A stretch of DNA of 64,000 nucleotides from NCBI GenBank assembly GCA_036734945.1, contig DAIMXP010000011.1, positions 1-64,000 of the forward strand. Reading direction: 5' to 3'. The position numbers and the translations under genes were made by a program. The notes below the pieces were generated by a model, which worked only from the letters and a program-made list of their open reading frames with translations, was not told the DNA's origin and did no database searches. Below are positions 8,338 through 17,137 of this stretch, piece after piece. Numbering within the stretch: the stretch's first letter is position 1; every line of letters starts with the position of its first letter. The stretch comes from UBA4733 sp036734945. GTDB taxonomy: Bacteria > Chloroflexota > UBA4733.

Positions 8338-9245
8338 GCACCGTCGCTCAACCGAGCGTCAGCACTTCCGGCGAATTGCGGCCGATCCACACCATTGCCT
8401 GGTGGCGACGGCGCAGTGTTCGACATAATGTCAGCATCGGCATCGCCACACTTGTCGTCCTGACCGGCTGCCTGATGGTGCTCTTCCCGGTCGCCTGGAT
8501 GCTTTCAACCTCGCTCAAGACGACGGACGAAACCGCCGCCATTCCCATTATCTGGATTCCTGCTGTCGCGCAGTGGCACAACTTCCCCGATGCGCTCACG
8601 GCGGAACCGTTCGCCCTGTACTTCCGCAATACCGCCATCATCACCTTTGTGTCCCTCATTGGAACCGTACTCTCGGCGGCCCTGGTCGGTTTCGGCTTCG
8701 CGCGCTTGCGGGCGCCGGGCAAAGGCATCCTATTCCTGCTGGTGCTCAGCACGCTGATCCTGCCGACGCAAGTGACAATCATCCCCAAGTTCATCATCTT
8801 TACCAAGTTGCACTGGGTGAATACCTTCTTGCCCCTGATCGTGCCGACCTTCTTCGGCGCGGCCTTTAATATTTTCCTCCTGCGCCAGTTCTTCATGACG
8901 GTGCCACGCGATATGGATGAAGCCGCCATCATCGACGGCGCCGGCTATATCCAGATCTGGTGGCGCATCATGCTGCCACTGTCGTTGCCCGCCCTGGGCA
9001 TCATCGCCATCTTCCACTTCCTGTTCGAGTGGAACGACTTCTTTGACCCCTTGATTTACTTGAACAACAACAACGTCTGGACCGTCGCTCTGGGGCTCTC
9101 CAGCTTCACGGCCTCTTACGGTGGCACAGCCTGGAACCTCTTGATGGCGGCCAGTCTCGTTGCCATGCTGCCCTGCATCATCCTCTTCTTCGTCGCGCAA
9201 CGCTACTTCGTGCAAGGCATCGTCGTCACCGGTATCAAAGGATAG
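8334..9245 (+). CDS. Sugar ABC transporter permease, MalG/UgpE type
   Basis: The 303-residue protein is the second permease of the importer. After a basic cytoplasmic N-terminus it has six hydrophobic segments, and the EAA loop DEAAIIDGAGYIQIWWRIML is well conserved. The GGNP-like C-terminal end, QRYFVQGIVVTGIKG, is characteristic of the MalG branch. Its ATGA start overlaps the stop of the first permease, placing both in one operon, and the binding protein follows after 95 bases. Confidence 0.92.
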   Translation: MSTVAQPSVSTSGELRPIHTIAWWRRRSVRHNVSIGIATLVVLTGCLMVLFPVAWMLSTSLKTTDETAAIPIIWIPAVAQWHNFPDALTAEPFALYFRNTAIITFVSLIGTVLSAALVGFGFARLRAPGKGILFLLVLSTLILPTQVTIIPKFIIFTKLHWVNTFLPLIVPTFFGAAFNIFLLRQFFMTVPRDMDEAAIIDGAGYIQIWWRIMLPLSLPALGIIAIFHFLFEWNDFFDPLIYLNNNNVWTVALGLSSFTASYGGTAWNLLMAASLVAMLPCIILFFVAQRYFVQGIVVTGIKG

Positions 9246-9340
9246 GGGACCCCAGTCTCAACTTAATAGGTGCGCATGAAGCTGCGAGCGCTCGTGTCTC
9301 GCGGCTAGTCGCTGAAAGTGAAGATCGAAGGAGATCACAT

Positions 9341-10819
9341 ATGTCCAGTCCAGAGAAGGACCGCCCGGTTTCGCGGCGCGCTATTATGCGCGGCCTCGGC
9401 GTTGCCGGTGTCGGTGTGCTCGGCGCCTCCCTGCTCGCGGCCTGCGGGGTCGGCGGCACAGTGGCCACCTCGGGCACCACCACCGCAGCTGCCGCGACGA
9501 CGGCCGCCAAGACCACCGCTGCCGCCGCCGTCGCCACGTCATCCACCGCCACCGTCGAGGGCAAGGCCCCGACCGGCAAGAAAGGCGAAGTGAACTGGCT
9601 GGCGCGTACCGGAGTCGTGGAGAACAAGTGGGAAAAGACCATCGCCGTCCCCGACTTTGAGAAGGCCAACCCGGGCGTCAAGATCAACCTGATTGTTGCG
9701 CCCTGGGACCAGTTTGATCCGAAACTGTTCACGCTCTTCGCCGCCGGTACCCCGGTTGATGTCTGGTCACACTGGGGCCGCTCCGGCTTCGCCGACTACG
9801 CCCACAAGGGCATGGTGGCCGACCTGACGCCGCTCATCAGCGCCGGCAAGTACGACCTCAGCGGCTTCGCCCCAGGCCTCACCGACATCTACAAGCAGAA
9901 CGGCAAGTACCTCGGCCTGCCCCTGCTGACGACCTTCGGCATGCCCCTGTTCTACGACAAGGACTTGCTGACCAAGGCCGGCGTCGACGCCCCGCCGGTG
10001 GACTGGGATAAGCCCTGGACCTATCAGCAGTGGGTGGACGCCGGCAAGAAGCTCACGACCAACTACGGCGCCCCGGTCGCCACCTACGGCATCACCATGT
10101 CCAACGACCTGCAGTTGCTGGCCCGCCTTGGCGGTAACGAGTTGTTTGACAAGGATGCGGCCAACACTGGCCTGGTGACGAGCACCACATACGATTCGCC
10201 GGAGACCGAAGCGGCCGTCCAGATGGTCTATGACATGATCTACAAGGACAAGGTCAGCCCGACGCCGCAGTTGAGCAGCGCGCTCAGCGCCGGCAACCTC
10301 GATCCCTTCCGCTCTCAGAAGGTGGCGATGAACCAGGACGGTGGCTGGCAGTTCTGGAACTACAAGCCGCAGATCCACAACTTCAAGTGGGGTGTTGCTG
10401 CAGTGCCCACGTTCAAGACCAATACCGTCACCACCTATACCGACCCCTGGATGATGTCCTCCAAGAGCGTCGACCCGGACAACTCCTGGAAGTTCATCCA
10501 GTACCTGGTCAGCCCTGAGGGGCAATTGGCCTACATCACGGCGACCGGCACGCCGCCGACCCGCACCGCCCTGATCGACAAGTGGCTGCAGGATTTCACT
10601 GGCCCGACCGCTATGACCGTCGCCGACCTGACCACGGTCACCAGCGGCGCCCTCAAGCATGGTGTGGAAAGCTGGAACCACCTGCTCGTCGGCTACGACG
10701 AACTCAGCAAGGCTTCCGACGCGGCTATGGCCGATGTCTGGACCGGCAAGAAGTCGGTCGGTGACGGCCTGAAGGCAGCCAAGGCGCAGGTCGACGCCGT
10801 CATCAAGACGATCAAGTAG
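9341..10819 (+). CDS. Extracellular solute-binding lipoprotein (sugar ABC transporter)
   Basis: The 492-residue protein begins with a twin-arginine-like signal (SRRAIMRGLGVAGVGVLGA) ending in the lipobox LLAAC, so it is exported, probably by Tat, and anchored by a lipidated cysteine near residue 32. An Ala/Thr-rich linker of about 45 residues follows, then a group-1 sugar-binding fold (KVNWL-like start, EKANPGVKINLIVAPWDQFD, and the ATGTPPTRTALI region near the C-terminus). It captures the sugar for the two permeases encoded just upstream. AAGGAGATCACAT precedes the ATG, suggesting high expression. Confidence 0.92.
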   Translation: MSSPEKDRPVSRRAIMRGLGVAGVGVLGASLLAACGVGGTVATSGTTTAAAATTAAKTTAAAAVATSSTATVEGKAPTGKKGEVNWLARTGVVENKWEKTIAVPDFEKANPGVKINLIVAPWDQFDPKLFTLFAAGTPVDVWSHWGRSGFADYAHKGMVADLTPLISAGKYDLSGFAPGLTDIYKQNGKYLGLPLLTTFGMPLFYDKDLLTKAGVDAPPVDWDKPWTYQQWVDAGKKLTTNYGAPVATYGITMSNDLQLLARLGGNELFDKDAANTGLVTSTTYDSPETEAAVQMVYDMIYKDKVSPTPQLSSALSAGNLDPFRSQKVAMNQDGGWQFWNYKPQIHNFKWGVAAVPTFKTNTVTTYTDPWMMSSKSVDPDNSWKFIQYLVSPEGQLAYITATGTPPTRTALIDKWLQDFTGPTAMTVADLTTVTSGALKHGVESWNHLLVGYDELSKASDAAMADVWTGKKSVGDGLKAAKAQVDAVIKTIK

Positions 10820-10833
10820 CCCGCCGCTACCGT

Positions 10834-10890
10834 CCCTCGAAAAGAGGGAATACCCGAGGAGGGGGAGCCAGTTGGAACCGGCTCCCCCTC
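10834..10890 (+). terminator. Double hairpin terminator after the importer operon
   Basis: A first hairpin, CCCTCGAAAAGAGGG (10835-10849), is followed by a stronger one with an 11-base perfect stem: GAGGGGGAGCC (10859-10869) pairs with GGCTCCCCCTC (10880-10890) around a 10-base loop. No U-run follows, so it may work with Rho or mainly protect the transcript. It also faces the convergent phosphotransferase-like gene. Confidence 0.7.
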
Positions 10891-10939
10891 CATGTTGCCC
10901 CTTGACGCTCCGCGCCAGCCAGGTTGTAGAGCAGGTCCC

Positions 10940-11817
10940 TCAGGCAATTCCGGCCTGGCGCTTGTTATTCGCCACCCAGCGGCGGGTGCTCGCGAAGTGT
11001 TCGGGCCGGAAGCCGCGGTCCGGTCGCCCGGCACGCGGCCAGAGGTCGCGGATGAGCATGGCGCCGGCCCAGGCGTAGAACAGGGGCAGGTCGCCGGTTG
11101 CGCCGGCCACCTGCTCGTACCCGTGCCGCCACGCCTGCGCCAGGAGCAGGCGCGCGTAGTGTTCGAGCAGCGCGCCGCGTCGTGGCGATCTCGGTTCCAT
11201 ACAGAGGATGGCGAAGGTGCGCGCCACGTCGGCGCGCGGATCGCCGGGCAGTGCGTTGGTCCAATCCAGCACCGCCGTGATGCGGCGACCGTCGGTCAGC
11301 ACGTTCAACGGGTGAAAGTCGAGGTGCAGCAGGGAAGCCGGTCGCGGCGGCAGGCCGCGCAAGCGCTCCTGGAGTGCTGCCTCATCCGGGCCGGCCAGGC
11401 CGGTCCAGTCGGCCACGCCCATCCCGACCGGCGCCGGCACGGCATGGATCGCCGCCTGCATCCGCCCGAACTGCACCCCCAACGGCCAGAGCCGCCAGGG
11501 GTGCCTATCACCTCCTGCGCCAGCGTGCGGCCGGGTAACCAGGAGAGCAGCATGACCGGTCGCTCGTGCCAGAGGCCGGTAGCCCGGACAATCGGCGCCG
11601 GGATGCCACCAGCGGCGGCGGCCCGCATGGCGTGCAACTCCCGTTGCACGCTCGGTCCCTGGCCAGGTCGGAACACCCGCAAAGCGTCGACGGCGCCGCC
11701 GCGTTCCACCCGCCAGATGGCGGTATCGTAGCCGCCGCTGACGGGCGTGATGGCGACGGCATCGGCGATGCCGAGAGAACGCAAGATCAGGGCAGGGTCG
11801 AGTTCACCACTGGCCAA
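10940..11817 (-). pseudogene. Aminoglycoside phosphotransferase-family gene, frameshifted
   Basis: Two overlapping frames together give one APH/choline-kinase-fold protein. The N-terminal half (from a TTG at 11817 with GGGAGGAACG upstream) carries the nucleotide lobe, SGGYDTAIWRVERGG and MLLSWLPGRTLAQEV. The C-terminal half continues in another frame near 11500 with PWRLWPLGVQFGRMQ and holds the catalytic loop LLHLDFHPLNVL and the metal-binding AVLDWTNALPGDPRADVA. All key residues survive, so a single-base indel is the only defect. It may be a recent mutation or a sequence error. Members phosphorylate aminoglycosides, homoserine or other small alcohols. Confidence 0.8.
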
Positions 11818-11857
11818 GCGTCGTTCCTCCCTTCCCGTGAACTATTCCTGCCGCGCC

Positions 11858-11968
11858 CGCCTGGCGACTAAAGTCGCGGCTAATGCCAGCGAAGCCCGCC
11901 TGCGCGGGCTGATGTAGTCCGCGAAGGCGGACTTCGCCATGGTAGCCGCGACTTCAGTCGCCAGGCAA
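11858..11968. repeat. Family-B palindromic repeat
   Basis: The outer arms CTGGCGACTAAAGTCGCGGC and GCCGCGACTTCAGTCGCCAG pair over about 20 bases. Between them lie inner hairpins such as GCCCGCCTGCGCGGGC and GTCCGCGAAGGCGGAC. The same family occurs at 17138-17265, and a short relative lies at 53718. Each arm is itself a small palindrome (GCGACT and AGTCGC). It separates the phosphotransferase-like and vWA genes. Confidence 0.8.
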
Positions 11969-11991
11969 GCCGTTACCCGTGGAGCGTTCGC

Positions 11992-13287
11992 TCACCGCTG
12001 CGGATCCGGCGGCTGGGAGCGCAGGTCGCGTTGCGACTTGGAAAGGCGCTGGCTGCTGTAGATGCGGTCCTTGGCAACCATGGGTGCCAGGGGCGACTGC
12101 AGCGCCTCGTGCTTGAAGGCGGTCAGCTCGCTGACGACTTCCTGAAGCTCACGATCGCTGCCGGCATAGCTCTGGATGCGTTCAGCCACGTTGGCCAGCG
12201 TCTTTCCAGCGACCGCCAGATTGCCGTCCCTGCTCTGCTCCGCCGCCTGGCGCTGCGCCCGGTAGGCGTGGTGCAGGCCGACCCAGTGCATTACGGCGGC
12301 ATCTCTCGGCTCGGCATCGCAGCTCGCGTCGCCGGCGTAGCTGAAGCGCGCCTCCTGCCAGTCGCAGCTCTTTGCTGCACCGTTGACGGTCCAGCAGAGC
12401 CGCGCTCGGATGCCCATGGTGGGCGGTTGCCCCCAGGCGGGGAAGCCAAAGCGCACCACCACGTGCCGCTCCTCGCCGCCCAGCAGGTTGCCGATGGTAA
12501 TGCGAGAGTGTGTGCTATCGCTGATCGTCAGCCAGTATTCGCTGATCAGTTCGGCGCTCACGCCGGGATCGACCACCAGTTCCAACGCGACATCACCGGC
12601 GGCAACCCCGAAGAGCTCTTCCAACTCGCCCACAAAGGCGTTACCGATGTCCGCCGTCGTGCGCAGGTGGTGAAACTGGCCACCGCCGGCCGTGGCCATC
12701 GGGGCCAGCAGGCTCTCGTTATAGTCGGCGCCGATGCCGAACGCGCTGGTGCTGATGCCGGCGTGCGCGAGCAGGCCGGCGGCCTCGCTGGCGATCTGCT
12801 CGGGATCGGTCAGCCCGACATTGGCGATGCCGTCGGTCAGCAGCAGCAGCCGGGCCAGCCGCGGCGCCGAATCCGGCAGCGCATCGCCGACAATTGCCCG
12901 GCAGCCCATCGCCCAGCCCTCGTGCAGCGCCGTGCTGCCCCGCGCCGCCAGGCCGGTCAGCGCCGCCCAGACCTGCTCCTTGACGGCAGCCGTCACCGGC
13001 GCCGCCCGTTGCAGCACGTCGATGCGATCGTCGAAAACCACGACCGCCGCCTGGTCGCGCTCGTCCAGGCGGTCTAGCGCCGCCAGCGCCGCCCGCCGGG
13101 CCATCGTCAACTTGTCGCCTTGCATCGAGCCGCTGCGGTCCAGCACCAACGCCACTGTTAGCGGCTGCCGCCGGTCGCCGGTCTGTGGCGCTTCCTCGAC
13201 CCGCACCACAAAGTCGATATGGCGAAGGCTGCGTTGGGGCCGGATCAACTGCCGTTCTGGTCGCGCCTGCAATTGCATGTGTACCAT
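11992..13287 (-). CDS. von Willebrand factor A domain protein
   Basis: The product of about 431 residues has a central vWA domain with the metal-dependent adhesion site LVLDRSGSM (DxSxS) and the downstream threonine and aspartate positions (GSTALHEGW, LLTDGIANVG). After the domain comes a beta-rich segment and an alpha-helical tail. There is no signal peptide, so it is probably cytoplasmic and works as a metal-dependent scaffold; the partner is unknown. The ATG at 13287 follows AGGGGGGTGG. It lies downstream of a MerR regulator on the same strand, about 190 bases away, and may be its target. Confidence 0.85.
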   Translation of the reverse strand: MVHMQLQARPERQLIRPQRSLRHIDFVVRVEEAPQTGDRRQPLTVALVLDRSGSMQGDKLTMARRAALAALDRLDERDQAAVVVFDDRIDVLQRAAPVTAAVKEQVWAALTGLAARGSTALHEGWAMGCRAIVGDALPDSAPRLARLLLLTDGIANVGLTDPEQIASEAAGLLAHAGISTSAFGIGADYNESLLAPMATAGGGQFHHLRTTADIGNAFVGELEELFGVAAGDVALELVVDPGVSAELISEYWLTISDSTHSRITIGNLLGGEERHVVVRFGFPAWGQPPTMGIRARLCWTVNGAAKSCDWQEARFSYAGDASCDAEPRDAAVMHWVGLHHAYRAQRQAAEQSRDGNLAVAGKTLANVAERIQSYAGSDRELQEVVSELTAFKHEALQSPLAPMVAKDRIYSSQRLSKSQRDLRSQPPDPQR

Positions 13288-13478
13288 CAAACCACCCCCC
13301 TGTACTGTCCCCGTTCCTGTGCCGCCACTCGGTCCTACCATGAGCCAACCACCTTTCCGGTCGTGCAGTACACGACCACTACGACGGTAACGGCGCACAC
13401 CGCACCGGTTACCAGAGAGACACGCTTGTACGACAAGCCGAATGCTTGTCAGCCCGCACAGCTCTACAAGATAGTCCG

Positions 13479-14081
13479 TTATTCGAACGACTCTGCGACA
13501 GCCCGCAAGCGCGCGACCAAGCGTTGCCGCTGGCGGGCGACATCGCCACGCACGTGCAACTCGACGCCAGGGGTTAACTCCCAGCGCTGCCAGGTCTCCG
13601 CCGGAGCGGATACCCGACGCTCCGACAGGGGCGAGGCCGGCAGAGGAGACCCGGCCACACCGGCCGGCAGGGGTGATCCTACTGCACCGGGCGGCAGGTA
13701 CGACGACGCGTCCAGCGTTCCCTGACGCGCCGCCTGCGCCCGACGCAGCAGCGCGCTCACGTACTCTTTGGGCGATGGCGCGCGCTCGGCCACCTGCAAC
13801 TCGGCCCCCCGCCGGTCTTCCTCTGCCAGCAGCAGCCGCACCTCGTCCAGCGAGAGCCCCCCCAGGCGGGTGCGAATCTCCTCCAACGGCACGCGGCTCT
13901 CGGAGAGCCGGCGAATCAACTGCAGGCGTAACAGGTGCTCCTCACCATACACCGCCGACTTGCCGCGACTCCCCGGCCCGGGCAGCAACCCGCGGGCGAT
14001 GTAGAAGCGAATGGTGCGCAACGGCAGGCCCACCCGCTCGGCCAGCGCCTCGATGCTGAGTTCCGACTCGTCGTGTTCCAT
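13479..14081 (-). CDS. MerR-family transcriptional regulator
   Basis: The 200-residue protein opens with a MerR helix-turn-helix (SIEALAERVGLPLRTIRFYI, then ARGLLPGPGSRGKSAVYGEE) and a dimerisation helix. The remaining 110 residues are a proline-rich linker and a short C-terminal domain, with no cysteines, so it is not a classic metal sensor. The start is assigned to the ATG at 14081, because the -10 element ends only six bases upstream, which leaves no room for a leader. An upstream in-frame ATG at 14132 would lie before the promoter. Confidence 0.9.
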   Translation of the reverse strand: MEHDESELSIEALAERVGLPLRTIRFYIARGLLPGPGSRGKSAVYGEEHLLRLQLIRRLSESRVPLEEIRTRLGGLSLDEVRLLLAEEDRRGAELQVAERAPSPKEYVSALLRRAQAARQGTLDASSYLPPGAVGSPLPAGVAGSPLPASPLSERRVSAPAETWQRWELTPGVELHVRGDVARQRQRLVARLRAVAESFE

Positions 14082-14116
14082 AGGTGTAGTATACACAGTG
14101 ACAGTGGCGCTGTCAA
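14082..14116 (-). promoter_or_regulatory. Leaderless promoter of the MerR gene with two operator dyads
   Basis: Read on the minus strand: TTGACA (14116-14111), a 17-base spacer, then TATACT (14093-14088), six bases before the ATG, so transcription should start at or next to the start codon. Two dyads overlap it: TGACAG-N5-CTGTCA over the -35 and GTGTA-TAC-TACAC over the -10. Both suggest autoregulation. Confidence 0.75.
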
Positions 14117-14371
14117 TAGGTGAGTTGAACATGGTGAATGCATCGCACGGTTGCGCGTCGCCGGTTCACCCGGCCATAACACCCGCAAGCGGGTACCCGC
14201 GGGCTACGATTACAAAGCACCGTGAACGGCGCTACGGGGTCAATGCGTCGAAGTATTGCAGTACGGCGTTCCAGGGTTGAGGCCGTGCCCAGTGCGCAAC
14301 GCTGCGGTACACTGCGGGCCATCCCCGGCTCTGCTGAGACGTGCCGGAGCGCACCCACGACCTGGAGCACT

Positions 14372-14617
14372 ATGGCACGTTTGCAGTTCGATGGCGACAG
14401 CGGCTGCTACGTCGGCACGCGCCTGGTGATTGCCGGCAGCGCCGTGAGCCGCCGGATTCGCCTGCTGACGGAGGCGCATCTACAGCAGGGCGTCGACCCG
14501 GTGGATGCGGCTGAGGCGGCCTGGAACACAGCGCTGGAGGAAGCCTCCTGGGATACGGGCGAGGAAGGCGTGACCAGCAGACCGCCGGAGCAGGATATAT
14601 CAACGGGACCGCGTTAA
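14372..14617 (+). CDS. Hypothetical small acidic protein
   Basis: The 81-residue frame starts at an ATG with GGAG six to nine bases upstream and has codon use similar to neighbouring genes. It has no signal peptide, membrane segment or motif that I recognise; the middle (RIRLLTEAHLQQGVDPVDAA) may form two helices. The next gene, a membrane protein, begins 16 bases after its stop, which suggests co-transcription. A GC-rich palindromic stretch around 14170-14205 lies upstream. Confidence 0.5.
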   Translation: MARLQFDGDSGCYVGTRLVIAGSAVSRRIRLLTEAHLQQGVDPVDAAEAAWNTALEEASWDTGEEGVTSRPPEQDISTGPR

Positions 14618-14633
14618 TGATGAGCATTTGTGC

Positions 14634-16025
14634 ATGAGCGGGACAACCAAGCGCCACGCGATTTCGGGCCGCTCCCCACGTGGGGCGCCGGCCGGACGGT
14701 CCTCACTGCTACGCGACCGGGTCGCCGATGGCGTACTCGCCTTGCTCCTGAGCGCACTCACCTACACGGTCTACCACTGGACCGCCGGACCGGGGATCAA
14801 CCACCAGTCGGCGCAGCCGCACTTTGTGCTGTTGGCGTCGGCCATGTTGCACGGGCGCCTCTGGCTTGATCCCCTGCGCGCTGCCCATCTCGGTGACATT
14901 ACCCCCTACGCCGGCCGCTATTATGTATCGTTCCCGCCGATGCCCGCCCTTTTGCTGCTGTCGTTCGTCGCCGTCGCCGGAGCCGGCTTCAACGACACGC
15001 TGTTCAGCGTCTGCCTGGGGGCGCTGGATGTCGGCCTTTGCTACCTATTAATACGCCGCCTCAGCGCGCCTGGCTTCGCCGGGCCGGGCCTGCCCCTGGG
15101 GCGTTGGACGGCCGTCGCTGCGGCGCTGACGCTCGGCCTCGGCACTGTGCTGTTTTACTCTGCCGTGACGGCCACCGTCTGGTATCTGGCGCATGTCGTC
15201 GCCGTGACCTTTTTGCTGCTCTACTTGCTGGAATGCGCCGGCCGCGGCCGTCCGCTGCTGGCCGGCCTGGCGCTGGCGGCGGCCTTCCTAGCGCGCACGC
15301 CGGCGATCTTCGGGCTGCTCTTCTGGTGCCTGCTGGCCTGGCGCGACGGGCCGACGCGCGCTCGCCTTGGCGCGCTGCTGCCGCGCTTCGCTGCCCCGCT
15401 GGCCCTGGCAGTGGTCTTCTTGGTGTGGCAGAACCAGGTGCGCTTCGGCTCCCCGACCGACTTCGGCTACTTCAAGATGCACATCGCCGGGCAACTGGCG
15501 CCGCGCCTGCGCGCCCACGGCCAGTTCAGCCGCGCCTTCCTGCCGGATAACCTGAAAGCGCTGTTCCTGGACCCGCCCCTGGTCACGCGCATTAACCCGC
15601 CGGTCTGGCTGACCATCGTCGGCGGACCGGCCGGCCTCTTCCGCATGTTCACCTCCCGTGCCGGTCGCCACCTGCCTTTCCCGATTCAGTTCAACCCCTG
15701 GGGTACCGGCCTGTGGGCGGTGTCGCCGGTGCTGCTCTTCGCGCTGCGCCTGCCGCGCCGGTCGGACCTGGCGCTCTGGCTGGCGGCGGTGTTGAGCGCC
15801 ATTGCCGTCGCCATCCCCGACCTGCTCTACTACAACACCGGCTGGGGCCAGTACGGCTATCGCTTCCTGCTGGACTTCGCCCCGTTCCTCGTGCTGCTGC
15901 TCGCCATGGGCCTGCGCCGTCCGCTGGCGCCGCCGGCACGGCTGCTGTTCGTCCTGCTGTTCGTCATCTCCATCGCCAGCAACTACCTCGGCGCCCGCTG
16001 GTTCCTGCACTTGCCGCCGTATTGA
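14634..16025 (+). CDS. Polytopic membrane protein, GT-C glycosyltransferase-like
   Basis: The 463-residue product has about ten hydrophobic segments, the first starting near ADGVLALLLSALTYTVYHWT. The long first extracytoplasmic loop and the overall layout resemble mannosyltransferase-type GT-C enzymes (PMT/ArnT-like), which use lipid-linked sugars. I see no clear acidic catalytic pair, so the assignment is a family-shape inference only. The ATG at 14634 has only a weak ribosome-binding site; translation may be coupled to the small gene upstream. Confidence 0.6.
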   Translation: MSGTTKRHAISGRSPRGAPAGRSSLLRDRVADGVLALLLSALTYTVYHWTAGPGINHQSAQPHFVLLASAMLHGRLWLDPLRAAHLGDITPYAGRYYVSFPPMPALLLLSFVAVAGAGFNDTLFSVCLGALDVGLCYLLIRRLSAPGFAGPGLPLGRWTAVAAALTLGLGTVLFYSAVTATVWYLAHVVAVTFLLLYLLECAGRGRPLLAGLALAAAFLARTPAIFGLLFWCLLAWRDGPTRARLGALLPRFAAPLALAVVFLVWQNQVRFGSPTDFGYFKMHIAGQLAPRLRAHGQFSRAFLPDNLKALFLDPPLVTRINPPVWLTIVGGPAGLFRMFTSRAGRHLPFPIQFNPWGTGLWAVSPVLLFALRLPRRSDLALWLAAVLSAIAVAIPDLLYYNTGWGQYGYRFLLDFAPFLVLLLAMGLRRPLAPPARLLFVLLFVISIASNYLGARWFLHLPPY

Positions 16026-16158
16026 GGGGAACGAGGGAAGAGGAGATGAGGGGAATGTGACTGGAAGCGCGCCTCAAGATAGGAGGGCCGGTGGTCTCGG
16101 CTATCGTCTCGTGGGCCGGTATCATGCAGCAGCATCGAACCGTCGCGCATGCACGCTG

Positions 16159-16833
16159 GTGGAGCGTACCGCATTGGCAATCGTTCAGAGCCCGCCCGCA
16201 TCGCGGGTAATCCTGCATCAGGTAAGTTGGCAGACCTACCAGGGGCTGCTCCGCGACCACGAGAGCCGAAGTACACCGCGCTTCGCCTACGATAACGGGA
16301 CTCTGGAGATCATGACGCCGCTACCGGACCACGAACAGTACAGCCGCTTTATTGAGTTCCTGCTGGCCGTGGTGGAAGAGGAGACCGGCACAAAGGTCTA
16401 CAATTTCGGCTCGACGACGTTCAGCCGTGAGGACCTCCAAAAGGGCTTTGAAGCAGACACCTGCTTCTACATTGCGCACGCCTCGCACGTTCGCGGTAAA
16501 CCTCGCCTCGACCTGCACACCGATCCACCGCCCGACCTGGTGGTCGAGATCGATATCACCCATCCATCCCTGGAAAAGCTGCCGATCTACGCCCAGATCG
16601 GTGTGCCGGAAGTTTGGCGCTACGCGGCGGGACGCATGGAGATACTGTTGTTGGAAGGTGACGCCTATCGTCCTGCTCCGCAAAGTCGAGCAGTGCCGGT
16701 AGTGACCACCGCGGCGCTGTCGCGACTTGTCGATGAAAGCACGGGGCTGAGTCAAGGAGAATGGCTGCGCCAGGTACGCGCCTGGCTGCACGGAGGTACC
16801 GGGATCGGTGGGAAGGAGAACGCTCGGTCATGA
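16159..16833 (+). CDS. Uma2-family (DUF820) putative endonuclease
   Basis: The 224-residue protein has the Uma2 core of the PD-(D/E)XK nuclease superfamily: YDNGTLEIMTPLPDHE near the N-terminus, FEADTCFYI, the metal-binding PPDLVVEIDITHPS, and the closing IYAQIGVPEVWRY. The nuclease role is a fold-based prediction; no cellular function is established. The GTG at 16159 is the most likely start, since earlier in-frame codons run into the previous gene. The next gene overlaps its stop codon (ATGA), so the two form a coupled pair. Two more Uma2 proteins occur in the window. Confidence 0.85.
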   Translation: MERTALAIVQSPPASRVILHQVSWQTYQGLLRDHESRSTPRFAYDNGTLEIMTPLPDHEQYSRFIEFLLAVVEEETGTKVYNFGSTTFSREDLQKGFEADTCFYIAHASHVRGKPRLDLHTDPPPDLVVEIDITHPSLEKLPIYAQIGVPEVWRYAAGRMEILLLEGDAYRPAPQSRAVPVVTTAALSRLVDESTGLSQGEWLRQVRAWLHGGTGIGGKENARS

Positions 16834-17096
16834 AAACGCTGGACGAGCGAGCACTCATTGCGCGGTATATCGATCTAGAGTGGGATCGCTACCCTGGCGG
16901 TCGCGCCGATGCGCGTTTGCGCGATTTCGGCGTGCCGATCTGGGCACTCATTGCCCATTTAGGCGCGCCCGGCAACGACAGCGATCAGCTCGCGCGAGAC
17001 TACCAGTTGCCGCGCTCGGCCGTTGAAGCCGCCCTGGCCTTCTATCGGCAGAACAAGGACTATATCGACGCCCGCATCCTGCTGAACAGCGCCTAA
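16830..17096 (+). CDS. DUF433-like small protein
   Basis: The 88-residue product resembles DUF433 helix-turn-helix proteins: VPIWALIAHLGAPGNDSDQL followed by ARDYQLPRSAVEAALAFYRQ matches the family's second half. DUF433 proteins are often treated as antitoxin-like DNA binders. It begins inside the stop codon of the Uma2 gene, with four bases shared, so the two are translationally coupled. A regulator or antitoxin for Uma2 is a reasonable guess but is not shown by the sequence. Confidence 0.7.
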   Translation: MKTLDERALIARYIDLEWDRYPGGRADARLRDFGVPIWALIAHLGAPGNDSDQLARDYQLPRSAVEAALAFYRQNKDYIDARILLNSA

Positions 17097-17137
17097 TTGG
17101 TGCATCCATGACCTTCGGTCGATGCTGGCAACGCACG

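Noticed and set aside
12031..13077. 348-residue plus-strand open frame
   Set aside because: It is antisense to the vWA gene; its composition is that of a reversed GC-rich frame.
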